A stretch of 64,000 bases of DNA, taken from positions 62,001 through 126,000 of the forward strand of contig CAWFXV010000031.1 of the NCBI GenBank assembly GCA_963819885.1. The letters run 5' to 3'. Of the stretch, positions 52,519-61,486 are shown one piece after another. The translations under genes and the position numbers were made by a program. The notes beneath the pieces were generated by a model. That model was not told where the DNA came from, did not search any database, and worked only from the letters and a program-made list of their open reading frames with translations. Origin of the DNA: JACVRX01 sp963819885. GTDB lineage: Bacteria > Actinomycetota > Actinomycetes > Jiangellales > Jiangellaceae. Numbering within the stretch: position 1 is the stretch's first letter; the number at the start of each line of letters is the position of its first letter.

Positions 52519-52896
52519 GAGAAAGAAAGTGACTCATAGCAGGAGCACGATCTCGTCGATCTGCCGGGTGGTCGAAGGCGGCGAGTGGCTCGCCTGAGCA
52601 TGCGACCATCCGGCGCCGCGGCGCGCGACGGCGGGGATGCCGTCGTGCCTGGCGAAACAGGTGACCAACCGATCAGGAATCGAGAAGCGCCGGTCACCGA
52701 ACCGCACCTAGCGTGGCCGCCATGGCTTCCATCGAATACGTCGTTCATCGCGCGTGGGCGGTCGTCGAACGGCCGCTCGGAGCACGAAGCCAACTCGAGG
52801 GCCGAAGCCAACGCGGGGGGAGGTAGCCAATGCCGAAGAGATGACGACAACACACAGAACGTCACAAACCCAATCGAACCAGAGAGGATAGATGCA

Positions 52897-53310
52897 ATGA
52901 ACTCGCACGTCAGCTCGATCTTGCTTGGCGTCAATGACATGGAGCGATCCAAGCGCTTCTATACGGAAGGGCTGGGCTGGAAGGTCCAGAACGACTACAA
53001 GATCTCCGTATTCTTCGTTCCACACGGCGGTTCGCTGGTCGGCTTCTACGGCCGCGACGGGCTCGCCGACATGGTGGGCGCGAGTCCTGACGGCAGCGGC
53101 TTCAGTGGCGTCGTCTTCAATTACGTCGTGCGCAGCGAGGACCGCGTCGACGAAGTTCTGGACGAGGCCAATAAGGCCGGCGGGAAGATCCTCAAGCCCG
53201 CGGCGAAGCTGCAGTGGGGCGGGTACGGCGGATCCTTCGCCGACCCGGATGGCTACATCTGGAACGTCGGCTACAGCGCCGCAGGAAAGGACCAGCCCTA
53301 CGCCGAGTAG
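52897..53310 (+). CDS. VOC-family protein
   Basis: 137 residues starting MNSHVSSILLGVNDMERSKRFYTEGLGWKV; GAGAGGA lies eight bases upstream. Two modules, ending FADPDGYIWNVGYS. Metal-binding candidates are H4 and E near the C-terminus. The NDYKISVFFVPHGGSLVGFYGRDGLADM segment is typical of the group of glyoxalases found next to regulators. Function unknown. Confidence 0.85.
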   Translation: MNSHVSSILLGVNDMERSKRFYTEGLGWKVQNDYKISVFFVPHGGSLVGFYGRDGLADMVGASPDGSGFSGVVFNYVVRSEDRVDEVLDEANKAGGKILKPAAKLQWGGYGGSFADPDGYIWNVGYSAAGKDQPYAE

Positions 53311-53349
53311 CGAGGGATCGTCGGAATCCATGTGCGCTGGCGACACTGG

Positions 53350-53600
53350 GCACGGCCGGGCTGGGCACGTCGCGCGGGCGGTGGCTGGTGCGCAGGGTGG
53401 ACGTGCCGCCCGAGCGGTACGGGATCCCTGCCTACGTATTGCATCGGGCCGACTGCTGCAGGTGCTGGCAAACGCGGCCAGCGATGCCGACCTACGGACC
53501 GGGCAGCGGGTCACCGTGATGGTCCAGCACGACTGGAGTGGCGAGTTCGCCAACCAACGGATCGCCGAACTGGCCAGCAGGCGACCCGACCGGCGGTGCC
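53350..53600 (+). pseudogene. FAD-dependent monooxygenase fragment
   Basis: RGRWLVRRVDVPPERYGIPAYVLHRADCC, then in another frame LLQVLANAASDADLRTGQRVTVMVQHD. HRAD-LLQVLA matches the R-AD-L segment after the GxGxxG domain of FAD monooxygenases. Both flanks are missing. Confidence 0.5.
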
Positions 53601-53658
53601 TGACCCACCGCACCGACAATAGGCATCGAGCATGCGCAGGGCATGTGCGGGAGGACCG

Positions 53659-54441
53659 ATGACCTGGACGACGCCGCCCGGTGCTCCGCGCGAGCCGACG
53701 GTCTTCGAATGGGCCGGAGGTACGGAGGCGTTCTCCCGGCTGACCCGGATCTTCTACGGCCACGTCAAGACCGACCCGATCCTCGCTGCGGTGTTCGCTG
53801 AGATGACCCCCGAGCATCCCGGGTGGGTTGCGCAGTGGTTGGGGGAGGTATTCGGCGGGCCGGCAAGCTATACGCAACAGCGCGGTGGGTATCGGCACAT
53901 GCTTTCCCGGCACCTGGGTCGGGCGCTGACCGAGCGGCAGCGGGCCCGATGGGTGCGGCTGATGGGCGAAGCCGCCGACGAGGCGGGCCTGCCGACCGAT
54001 CCCGAGTTCCGCTCCGCGTTTGTCTCCTACATGGAGTGGGGGTCACGGATCGCGCTGGCGAACAGCCAGCCAGGAGCACAACCGCCGCCGCACATGCCGG
54101 TGCCGCACTGGGACTGGGGCACCGCCGGCCCGCCGCCAAGCGTCAGTCTGGGCTCGGGCCCACCGCCGCCCGCTCCCCCACAAACCTCCGCAGCGGGCCA
54201 GGCGCCGGGGTCGCCGACCGATCCGCCAAGTTTCGAGCGGGACATCCGACCACTGTTCACCGACCGGGATAGGACCGCGATGCGCTGGGCGTTCGACCTC
54301 GGGGACGTGGACGCGGTCCGCCAGCACGCTGATGCCATCCTGGACCAGCTGGTTTCCGGGCGGATGCCCTGCTATGGCGCCTGGCCTGACGAGCAGGTGG
54401 CCGTGTTCCGCCGATGGGTGGAGAGCGGCAAGCTCGACTAA
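53659..54441 (+). CDS. Truncated haemoglobin (group II) with C-terminal extension
   Basis: 260 residues. Globin part: FEWAGGTEAFSRLTRIFYGHVKTDPILAAVFAEMTPEHPGWVAQWLGEVFGGPASYTQQRGGYRHMLSRHLGRALTERQRARWVRLMGEAADEAGLP, with proximal His in HLGRAL or MLSRH and the TrpG8 region RARWVRLM, as in trHbO. A Pro-rich linker (~150-180) joins a C-terminal ~75-residue domain (FERDIRPLFTDRDRTAMRWAFDLGDVDAVRQHADAILDQLVSGRMPCYGAWPDEQVAVFRRWV) found in several actinobacterial globins. Likely O2/NO chemistry; the extension has no known role. Confidence 0.82.
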   Translation: MTWTTPPGAPREPTVFEWAGGTEAFSRLTRIFYGHVKTDPILAAVFAEMTPEHPGWVAQWLGEVFGGPASYTQQRGGYRHMLSRHLGRALTERQRARWVRLMGEAADEAGLPTDPEFRSAFVSYMEWGSRIALANSQPGAQPPPHMPVPHWDWGTAGPPPSVSLGSGPPPPAPPQTSAAGQAPGSPTDPPSFERDIRPLFTDRDRTAMRWAFDLGDVDAVRQHADAILDQLVSGRMPCYGAWPDEQVAVFRRWVESGKLD

Positions 54442-54930
54442 AGAACACCTCGTCCAGTGGCCCCAGCGCGTTTGCTGCGCCGTCCCGGGCCCGGCCGGCG
54501 GGGCGACGCGTTCCAAAAACGGCCTCGCCGGGCTCGAGGGACGCGCCTCGCTGCGCACTGTTTCTACCGGATCGCCACCACCGATGCCTAACACGCGTCG
54601 CTCGGCCAGCCGACAGCCCGCCAAGGAGTGGGAGGTGCCCGAAGGTAGAACCGCCCGAGTCGACGCGGCTCGGCGAACTCGTGTGGCTCGAGCCGTTTCC
54701 CCGACGCCCTCCCCCGAGGTTGCGATCGACGTGCCGCTCGGCCCGGAGGCCCACTACGAGCAGACCGAATCCATCTCACTGGTTTCCGCCACGTCGGACC
54801 TCGGATGCCGGTTCGGCGAATACGAGACAGCTACCGCGACCCCTGGATATCACCAGTCGGGCTGGTCAGCGCGAGAGCGGCGCAGAGGTCGTCCCCTGTG
54901 CTTGTCGGTCCTCTGTGGGAGGGTCGCGGC
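54442..54930. other. Non-coding stretch
   Basis: No frame on either strand is convincing. The last 30 nt (GGAGGGTCGCGGC) carry the ribosome-binding site of the next gene. Confidence 0.45.
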
Positions 54931-55647
54931 ATGGCGTCGCGTCGTATCGCTCTCTGCCTCGAGGTCACCCCGAAGCAGACCTTCGCCTCCGCGCTCGACT
55001 GGCCAGGCTGGTGCCGCGCCGGCCGGGACGAGGGTGCCGCACTGGAGGCGCTGACCAGCTCCGCCGAGCGGTACGCACCGGTGGCCGAGCAGGCCGGGCT
55101 CAGCTTTCCATCTACGGTCGCCTTCGATGTCGTCGAGCGGGTGCCCGGCGGACCCACGACCGCGTTCGCCGCACCCGAATGCCGCCGCCCATTCCCGCAA
55201 TTAACCGCCGAGGCCGACCGGACGAAGGTGACCCCGGCCGCGGCCCGGCGCCTGGTCGGCCTGGTCACCGCGGCCTGGGCGACCTTCGACGAGGTCGCCG
55301 CCGCGTCACCGGCCGAGCTTCGCAAGGGCCCGCGGGGTGGCGGGCGGGACCGGGACAAGCTCATCGAGCACGTGATCGGCGCCGAGGCGGCCTATGCGCG
55401 CAAGCTCGGGGTGAAGCTCAAACAGCCGACCATCGACGAAACCGCCGCGATCGAGGAGCTGCGCGAGTCGATCGCCGCCGTGGTGGGTGCCCCTTCGGAC
55501 GGCTCACCCGTCGTACCTAATGGCTGGTCCACGCGCTACGCGGCCCGCCGGATTGCGTGGCACGTCCTCGAACATGCATGGGAGATGCAGGACCGGGCGG
55601 ACAGCCAGGTCGTCCAGGTGGGGCGGCGGACCAGCCCGGCCTCGTAG
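54931..55647 (+). CDS. DinB-like uncharacterised protein
   Basis: 238 residues from ATG at 54931 with GGAGGG upstream. It is helical in character, with the DinB-like sequence DKLIEHVIGAEAAYARKLGV and RRIAWHVLEHAWEMQDR (candidate metal-binding His residues). The first 90 residues, PKQTFASALDWPGWCRAGRDEGAALEALTSSAERYAPVAEQAG, are a family-specific leader. DinB-like proteins bind divalent metal and often act in thiol transfer or unknown detoxification. Assignment moderate. Confidence 0.6.
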   Translation: MASRRIALCLEVTPKQTFASALDWPGWCRAGRDEGAALEALTSSAERYAPVAEQAGLSFPSTVAFDVVERVPGGPTTAFAAPECRRPFPQLTAEADRTKVTPAAARRLVGLVTAAWATFDEVAAASPAELRKGPRGGGRDRDKLIEHVIGAEAAYARKLGVKLKQPTIDETAAIEELRESIAAVVGAPSDGSPVVPNGWSTRYAARRIAWHVLEHAWEMQDRADSQVVQVGRRTSPAS

Positions 55648-56013
55648 GCGAACACGACCAGCTGGGACGCGATCCCGCGTCGCCGAGCCTGACCATGGCC
55701 TGGCCGACGTGGGTCTTGGCCGTGGCAGGGAGACAACAGCCGCGCCACAGTGATGAAGGCATTTAAGTAGCCGATGTCCGCGCGGGGGCACTCGGCTGTG
55801 CCGCCGCTCTGCGCGCGACTACGCACGGCGGGCGCGACAAGGGATGTGCCCGACTTTCGTCGGCAATGCTGGTGGTGCGCGGCGAGGTATGGACGCTCCA
55901 CGGGACGCGGGTTGTGTGATCAACTCGTGGGTCGGCTCGGGTGGAGCCGCGATCGTGATGGAACGCGCGATGGGTGTAGCTGTCCTCGTCTTTGGCCGGG
56001 TTGTCTGCTGCGG
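55648..56013. other. Non-coding stretch, possible mobile-element debris
   Basis: The minus strand around 55660-55760 has a weak P-loop-like ATP/GTP pattern (ATAKTHVGQAM) that might be an IstB-like remnant, but it is too short and divergent to call. Nothing else seen. Confidence 0.3.
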
Positions 56014-56917
56014 TCAGGGGATCAGGACGAGTTTTCCGCGGACGTGGCCGCCCTGACTGATGCGGTAGGCATCGGCGGCGCGGTCGAACGGGAAGGTCTG
56101 CACCTTGATCACCAGCTTGTTCTGCGCCAGCAGCTCGGCGACCTGCGCCAGGGCCGCCATGGGCCGACTGTCCGCGCCGCCACCGGTCAGCCGGGCTCCG
56201 GTCTGCCCGGCCGCATAGTTGGCGATGGTCAGCACCTGGGACGGCTCGGGTGCAAGGCTTATCAGGTCCTCGACCGGGGTTTTGCCCGCGACATCAAAGA
56301 CAGCGTCGACCTGGCCCGCCGGCAGCGGCCCGGACCCGACTGACCACGCCCTCGCCGTAGAGCACGGGCGTCGCCCCGATCTCCCGCAGGTAGTCATGGT
56401 TGGCCTCGCTGGAGGAGGCGATCACCCTCGCGCCTCGGGCGATCGCCATCTGCACGGCCGCCGCTCCCACCCCGCCGGCGCCACCGTCGACGAAGATCGT
56501 GTCGCCGGCGTTGACGTCGAGCAGGCGAAGACCGCGTTCAGCCGTCTCACCGGCCACGCCCGCCGCGGCCGCCACCGCCCAATCGATGGACGGCGGCTTG
56601 GCCGCCCAGGAGTCCAGCACCGCGTACTCGGCCTGAGTGTTCCGGCCGCGGCCCAGCACGTCATCACCCACGGAGACCCCCCTGACCCCCTCGCCGACCT
56701 CGTCCACCACGCCGGCGGCGTCATATCCGAGGTAACCCGTGCCGGCCATGGGCTGGCCCCCGGACAAGACCCCGGCGAACGTCTTCCAGTCGATCGGGTT
56801 CACGCTGGCCGCGCGCACAGCGATCCGGATATGCCCCGGGCCCGCGTGCGGATCCGCAGCGTCTCCCCACTCGAGAACCTCCGGACCCCCGTAGGCCGTG
56901 TACTGCAGTGCTCGCAT
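56014..56917 (-). pseudogene. NADP-dependent MDR oxidoreductase with one frameshift
   Basis: Start MRALQYTAYGGPEVLEWGDAADPHAGPGHIRIAVRAASVNPIDWK. Cofactor loop IFVDGGAGGVGAAAVQMAIARG. The frame is intact to YGEGVVSRVR and resumes PLPAGQVDAVFDVAGKTPVEDL...ISQGGHVRGKLVLIP if one base is removed from a GGG run near 56320. All ~300 residues are otherwise preserved. Close in sequence to the intact MDR at 1763. The start is 14 nt after a Pro-rich stretch of no evident function. Confidence 0.8.
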
Positions 56918-57124
56918 CCAACAGTCCTTCCGCAAGGGCTGGTCAGCCACCGCTTCCTGGGTCGAGGAACACCAGCGGCGCGGCAGTCGCTTCATCAGGA
57001 CCCAGCGAATTCCGGACCGGTCGTATTCCAGATGAGGGTGGTGGCCCCGGGCGAGCCAGACGGGCGCTGTTGCATTGTCGGCGGTCACCGCGCGCTCTCC
57101 CGATCAGTGGTGGCCGATACACCG

Positions 57125-57372
57125 TCAGATCGCCGGGGCGAGGTCGTCGAAGGCGACCGCGAATCGTAGCTGGGCTGGTTCGTCGGCGGCGAGTTCGTAG
57201 TGGCTTCGGCGGAGATTCTGGACGAAGGCATGGCCAGCGACTACCCGAGCGCCGGCGTGGGTCTTGAGCCCACGCATCGGACGCAGCCGCCGTTTCAGCT
57301 GCCCATGGTCAGCTTCCATCCGGTTGTTGGCATACCGCTCGGCGCAACCGTTCGCGGCGGGCAGCTCTGACC
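57125..57372 (-). mobile_element. IS6-family transposase C-terminal remnant
   Basis: CAERYANNRMEADHGQLKRRLRPMRGLKTHAGARVVAGHAFVQNLRRSHYELA is the IS6/IS26-type C-terminus carrying the last catalytic Glu in NNRMEADHG. The first half of the transposase is absent. It marks the left side of the lower-GC glycosyltransferase/methyltransferase pair. Confidence 0.85.
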
Positions 57373-57549
57373 CCTTCGGTTAGAGAGGGTCAGTCGGCTC
57401 GGCTGCAGGGCCCTGGCAAAGTCGAGATTTGTCCAGTTCGTACCACGGACGCGCTGGCCCCGGTCTCAGGTAGCAGGCAGCTCGCGTGTGGCGTCGCGAC
57501 TTTGCCCGGGGGTCCTGGGGGCCGGCCGTCGGTCGATACCTGAAGGCGG

Positions 57550-58572
57550 TTATTCGCCCTGTCTGACTTGCGCGATCAGCCCGGCAAGCTTCTCAGCCGT
57601 TCCGTTCACATCGTATTTTGCCGCGTTCTGACGGCAGCGATGCGCCACCTCCGCTCGAAACCGCGGTTGCTCTATCAACTTGCCCAGCCCCGTAGCGATC
57701 TGAGAGTGGTCCATCATCATGGCTCCGCTGTGAATCTCGGGATAGGCCACCGTGTTGGGGACCACGCAGGCGGCGCCAGCGTAGGCTGCCTCCAGCATGG
57801 CGATACCGAAGGTCTCATGGTACGAGCACGAAAAGGCAATATCCACATCAGACAGTGAGCGCCAGTAGTCGACCTGTCTGGCGAAACGAGATAGGAACTG
57901 AACGTTGCCCAAACGGGTGAGCCTCGGCAGGGCCCGGGCGAAGTAGTCTTTGAGGCTCCGGGGAACCCAGAAAGGCTCATCCCAGTCCTCGTTCCGGCCG
58001 ACAAGGAACGTCACGTCTCTATACTTCGCCGCCAGGGTCTCGATGATGTCCAGCGCACCCCGGAGGTTCTTGTCGGTGCGCCAGCGGTGCTGCCACAGCA
58101 CCGTCAGGCTGGGGCGTTCGGTGCGCTTCTCGTGTCGGCAGCGGTCGATAGCCTCTAGGTCGAGGCCGAGGAAACAGACCTGAAACTGAAAGCCTTCGAT
58201 GCGCTCCTCTAGAAGGCGTTTGGTGAAGAAGCTGTTCACGGCGTGTCGCCGGAAGTAGGGCATGATATCTGCCACGGACTCGAGGAATCCATCCATATGC
58301 ACGTTCTTGTGCCGGTCCCAGCCAGTAAGGTAGTCCGGATAGAGGGCCCAAAGAAGCGTCGGAACCCGCAGGATGTCCTCCTTGCGTAGCACGACTGCGT
58401 CTACCCGTCGGTGAGGCGCATATACCACAACGTCGGCGGAGAAATCCTCTAATTGTCGCTGGAACGGAGGGGCCATCCAGTTGCCGCCAACTTCAAAGCC
58501 CTTCTGGCACAACCTCTCACTTCCCTGACTGGGGAAAGTCCAGGACTCGACGTTAGCCAGATAGACTTTCAT
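57550..58572 (-). CDS. GT4-like glycosyltransferase
   Basis: 340 residues. The C-terminal Rossmann domain shows the retaining GT-B signature: LTVLWQHRWRTDKNLRGALDIIETLA, FLVGRNEDWDEPFW, and FSCSYHETFGIAMLEAAYAGAACVVPNTVAYPEIHSG with the E-x7-E donor-binding motif. The N-terminal acceptor domain includes ALYPDYLTGWDRH. G+C is visibly lower than in the flanking genes. It is 74 nt downstream of a methyltransferase on the same strand; together they probably modify a glycan, lipid or metabolite. Acceptor unknown. Confidence 0.8.
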   Translation of the reverse strand: MKVYLANVESWTFPSQGSERLCQKGFEVGGNWMAPPFQRQLEDFSADVVVYAPHRRVDAVVLRKEDILRVPTLLWALYPDYLTGWDRHKNVHMDGFLESVADIMPYFRRHAVNSFFTKRLLEERIEGFQFQVCFLGLDLEAIDRCRHEKRTERPSLTVLWQHRWRTDKNLRGALDIIETLAAKYRDVTFLVGRNEDWDEPFWVPRSLKDYFARALPRLTRLGNVQFLSRFARQVDYWRSLSDVDIAFSCSYHETFGIAMLEAAYAGAACVVPNTVAYPEIHSGAMMMDHSQIATGLGKLIEQPRFRAEVAHRCRQNAAKYDVNGTAEKLAGLIAQVRQGE

Positions 58573-58646
58573 AATCCCTTCTTGGCGGGAGCCGCCAAAC
58601 CCGACGGCTGCTGGGACTCAACAGAGAAACGCGATTGGGCAGACTA

Positions 58647-59369
58647 CTATCTATGTTTCCTGCCGATCAGGAAGCCTCTTCCCCCTCTGGGGATTCCTTC
58701 TGCGGTCTCTTCCCCGTGCGGTTCGAAGTAGAAGCCCTTGAATTCTGCGTTCTGAAAGCCTGCCGCCCTCACGATGCCCTCAAGGCACTGGGGACCGTAG
58801 ATCCACCAGTTGGTCGGGTCATTCCTGTAGGTCCCCTCGATGAACCTGGCCATTGACGTGAGGGCGGGATCGAGGAGAAACTCACTCTCAATTAGGATGG
58901 TGTCAGCGCACACGTCAGACAGTCGCGCCAGAACGTTCGTGGGATCCGGTATGTGATATATCAGCCCGCTGCAGATGATTATGTCAAAGATGCCGAGCCG
59001 AGTGTCGACATTGTGAACATCGTCATGCAAGAACTGCACGTCCAGCCCCAGCAGGGTCGACAGGTACTTCGCTTGCCGCACGAAATGACGGTCTAGTTCT
59101 ACCGCCACGACGCGTTCGGCACCCCTGTTCTTGGCGACGAAGCTGTAATATCCGGCGTTGCAACCGACATCTAGAACAGTCTTGCCAGAGAAGTCGCGCG
59201 GGAATCCGAGCAGGTCCAGACTGTCCAAGACGGAGTCACCGTCGTGAACCGCCTCGATCCTAAGCCAATCCGCGAGGTTGAAGGACTGGTACCACGGTCC
59301 GAAGGTTGCTGTATCCCTCAGTATCCTTTCTCTCTCCTCGATAGAACCCACATCTAGATGCCAGACCAA
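58647..59369 (-). CDS. CmoB-like SAM-dependent methyltransferase
   Basis: 240 residues from TTG at 59369 (GGAGG seven bases upstream). Motif I VLDVGCNAGYYSFVAKNRGAERVVAVELD, motif II-like FDIIICSGLIYHIPDPTNVLARL, and an aromatic C-terminal region (NWWIYGPQCLEGIVRAAGF) as in the DUF1698/CmoB group. In CmoB this fold transfers carboxymethyl to tRNA, but many relatives methylate sugars or small molecules. Lower G+C and an AT-rich promoter region (59380-59560) suggest horizontal acquisition with the glycosyltransferase. Confidence 0.8.
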   Translation of the reverse strand: MVWHLDVGSIEERERILRDTATFGPWYQSFNLADWLRIEAVHDGDSVLDSLDLLGFPRDFSGKTVLDVGCNAGYYSFVAKNRGAERVVAVELDRHFVRQAKYLSTLLGLDVQFLHDDVHNVDTRLGIFDIIICSGLIYHIPDPTNVLARLSDVCADTILIESEFLLDPALTSMARFIEGTYRNDPTNWWIYGPQCLEGIVRAAGFQNAEFKGFYFEPHGEETAEGIPRGGRGFLIGRKHR

Positions 59370-59585
59370 ATCCTCTCCTCCGCAGATTCCACCGAAAGAA
59401 TCCCCTTCTTCTCTAGATCAGGCTCGATCAGGGGATTGTACGTGGCATCGTATTGTTGCGCGCTCTTTAAGGTTGATGCTCCGCTATGTTACTATGAAGT
59501 AGGTCTAATACTCCAGCCGGACTTTATGATCATGTGAGTGCGGAGGCTTGTCGGCGGTAGTGGCTGGCTTGGGATCGGGCTTGGT

Positions 59586-59669
59586 GTCGGCGTCGCGATC
59601 GGGACAGCAGGTGTGTCGGGTCGTGCAGCATGCGGCCGACGGTTCCGGGTTCGAGTCCCGGCGCCGGCT
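59586..59669 (+). other. tRNA-like sequence (T-arm and acceptor), possible att remnant
   Basis: CCGGG-TTCGAGT-CCCGG (59645-59661) is a perfect T-stem/loop with the TTCRANY consensus, followed by CGCCGGC-T, which pairs with GTCGGCG at 59586-59592 (one G-U). D and anticodon arms do not fold convincingly. Probably a tRNA remnant or the duplicated 3' end left by integration; it lies between the lower-GC pair and an operon that precedes an integrase scrap. Confidence 0.4.
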
Positions 59670-59675
59670 CCCTGA

Positions 59676-60469
59676 CTAGTCGATGACCGCGCTGCAGCTG
59701 ATGTTGGTGATGGTCGCTGTCATGGCGCCGGCCCGATCTGAGGCCAGGAACGCCGCGATGTTCGCGACGTAGCCCAGTGACGGAGTGCGTTGTAGCAGGG
59801 CACCGGGGCTCCGGGAGAGGCGTCCAGAACCTGTTCGAGTGTCATGCCGACGCGCTCGGCGGCCGGATTCCAGACTTGGCGGGTGTGTGAGCCGAGGTTT
59901 GCGGTCTCGGGGATGGCGTCGGGCCGTAGGCAGATCACGCGGACGCCGTGCGCCCCGAGTTCGCCGGCCAGTTGCCGGGAGAGCGCTTCGACGACCGCGC
60001 ACGCGACCCCGAAGCCATCTGATGGAAGGGTGACGCGGGCCGCGGTGGTCGACAAGGTCAAGATCACGCCTGTGTTGAAGCTCACCATGTGCCGGGCTGC
60101 TGCGGTGGTGGTCAGGAATTGGGTCATCGTGTAGCTCGTGATCGGGACGTATTCCTCGGGCGACAGCTCCCTGAGTGGGGTTTCCTGGACATGGTCGATT
60201 CCGATGGCGTTGAAGGAGATATCGATGCTCCCGGCCCTGTTGGCCACCGCGTCGGCGTGCTCGTCGACAGCCTGTTTATCCAGCGCGTCGACCTGAGCAG
60301 TGTCTGCTTCTCCTCCCGCGGCGGTGATCTCGTTGGCGAGCGCGTCGAGTGTCGCGATGGTGCGACCGGCGACGAACACGCTGGCGCCTTCGCGGGCGAA
60401 CGCGCGGGCCACCGCACCGCCGACGGCCCCTCCCGCCCCGTAGACCACGGCAGTCTTGTCCTCTAGCAC
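59676..60469 (-). pseudogene. Short-chain dehydrogenase with one frameshift
   Basis: Start MLEDKTAVVYGAGGAVGGAVARAFAREGASVFVAGR (GxxGxVG). The catalytic Ser/Tyr region is divergent: FNTGVILTLSTTAARVTLPSDGFGVACAVVEAL, with no YxxxK, so the protein may be non-catalytic even before the frameshift. A single base change in a GGG run (59798-59800) joins LEQVLDASPGAPV to LLQRTPSLGYVANIAAFLASDRAGAMTATITNISCSA. The start overlaps the ArsR gene. Confidence 0.7.
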
Positions 60470-60870
60470 AGCATGTCGATCCTCCGAGTGGGTGTCTTCG
60501 CGGGCGGGTGTTCATCGGTTGGTTGCGGGTGCACGTCTCGTGTCTGCGATGACTCGGCCAGCATTCGGATGGCGGCCAGCCGGGCGTCCCACTGAGCCGC
60601 AATCTGGGTCATCCACCGGGCGGTGGCTGTCAGCTGCTCTGGTTGCACGGTGTAGCGCCGCTCTCGGCCGGCCCGATGGCTGGCGACCAGCTCGACATGT
60701 TGGAGGACGGCCAGGTGCTGCATTACGGCCTGCCGGCTCACGGGCAACTCGGCGGCCAGCACGGTGGCCGTGGTCTCCCCGTGGGCGGCGAGCCGGTCGA
60801 GCACCCGCCGCCGCATCGGGTCGGCCAGCGCGGCCAGGACGTCGTCGACCGTGTTGAGGTCGGCGGCCAT
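60463..60870 (-). CDS. ArsR-family winged-helix repressor
   Basis: 135 residues. HTH: VDDVLAALADPMRRRVLDRLAAHGETTATVLAAELPVSRQAVMQHLAVLQHVELVASHRAGRERRYTV, then PEQLTATARWMTQIAAQWDARLAAIR, the C-terminal helix of ArsR regulators paired with SRPBCC proteins. No metal-binding Cys. Its ATG is 3 nt beyond the stop of the SRPBCC gene on the same strand. Likely binds the GCAAGT-N4-ACTTGC sites upstream of the operon. Confidence 0.9.
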   Translation of the reverse strand: MAADLNTVDDVLAALADPMRRRVLDRLAAHGETTATVLAAELPVSRQAVMQHLAVLQHVELVASHRAGRERRYTVQPEQLTATARWMTQIAAQWDARLAAIRMLAESSQTRDVHPQPTDEHPPAKTPTRRIDMLC

Positions 60871-60873
60871 CGG

Positions 60874-61323
60874 CTAGAGCTGCTCCGCGGGTCGGACCAT
60901 CGCCTGCTGGACGTCCGTCCAGCCGGTCGAGTGGCTCTCGTACGATGCCGAAGCCATCCAGGCCGGCGGGATGGCCAGTGAGGAGAAGCCGCTCTCGGCA
61001 AGGCTCAGGCGGGTCCGGTCGCCGTCGGGGGTCAGGGTGAACTCGACCAGGGTGGAGTTCCCTTCGGTCGTCTTCTCTCCGGGGTAGGCGCTGGCCCAGC
61101 GGTAGGCGAAGTAGTGCGGCGGGTCGACCTTCACGATGCGGGTGGGGAACGTTCCGTACTCGCCGTCGTCGAGCACCATGATCCCGGCGGGGCGGAGATC
61201 TACCTCGGCTGGTGTTCCTTGCCCGAACCAGACCCCGATGTGTCCAGGCTCGGTCAGCACCGCCCAGACCCGCTCGATCGGTGCGGCGTTGGTGATCTCG
61301 CGTTCGATGCGGTCCGACGTCAT
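60874..61323 (-). CDS. SRPBCC (AHSA1-like) protein
   Basis: 149 residues starting MTSDRIEREITNAAPIERVWAVLTEPGHIGVWFG; other starts upstream would run through the operator. Bet v1-like pattern: strand-helix start, ILVLDDGEYGTFPTRIVKVDPPHYFAYRWAS, STLVEFTLTPDGDRTRLSLAESGFSSL and a C-terminal helix with STGWTDVQQAMV. First gene of the SRPBCC-ArsR-SDR operon; probably binds a hydrophobic ligand. Confidence 0.88.
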   Translation of the reverse strand: MTSDRIEREITNAAPIERVWAVLTEPGHIGVWFGQGTPAEVDLRPAGIMVLDDGEYGTFPTRIVKVDPPHYFAYRWASAYPGEKTTEGNSTLVEFTLTPDGDRTRLSLAESGFSSLAIPPAWMASASYESHSTGWTDVQQAMVRPAEQL

Positions 61324-61350
61324 GTCAACCTCGAGGTCGTCGTCAACGAT

Positions 61351-61402
61351 GTGCAAGTCGAAACTTGCACACAACAAATCTCAGACGCAAGTGGTGACTT
61401 GC
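61351..61402. promoter_or_regulatory. Tandem ArsR operators (GCAAGT-N4-ACTTGC)
   Basis: GTGCAAGT-CGAA-ACTTGCAC (61351-61370) and GCAAGT-GGTG-ACTTGC (61387-61402) are two perfect inverted repeats with 4-nt spacers, centred 34 bp apart (about three helical turns), directly upstream of the SRPBCC gene. Confidence 0.75.
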
Positions 61403-61486
61403 ACCAGAGGCAACCATGGACTACGTTCGTCGAACTCGTCAAGCGCAGTGGACTCGATGCGCGTGTCGGTAGTACCGTGTCACGCG

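Noticed and set aside
59586..59669. A complete tRNA gene
   Set aside because: T-arm and acceptor fit, but the D and anticodon arms do not fold into standard lengths and no anticodon loop can be assigned.
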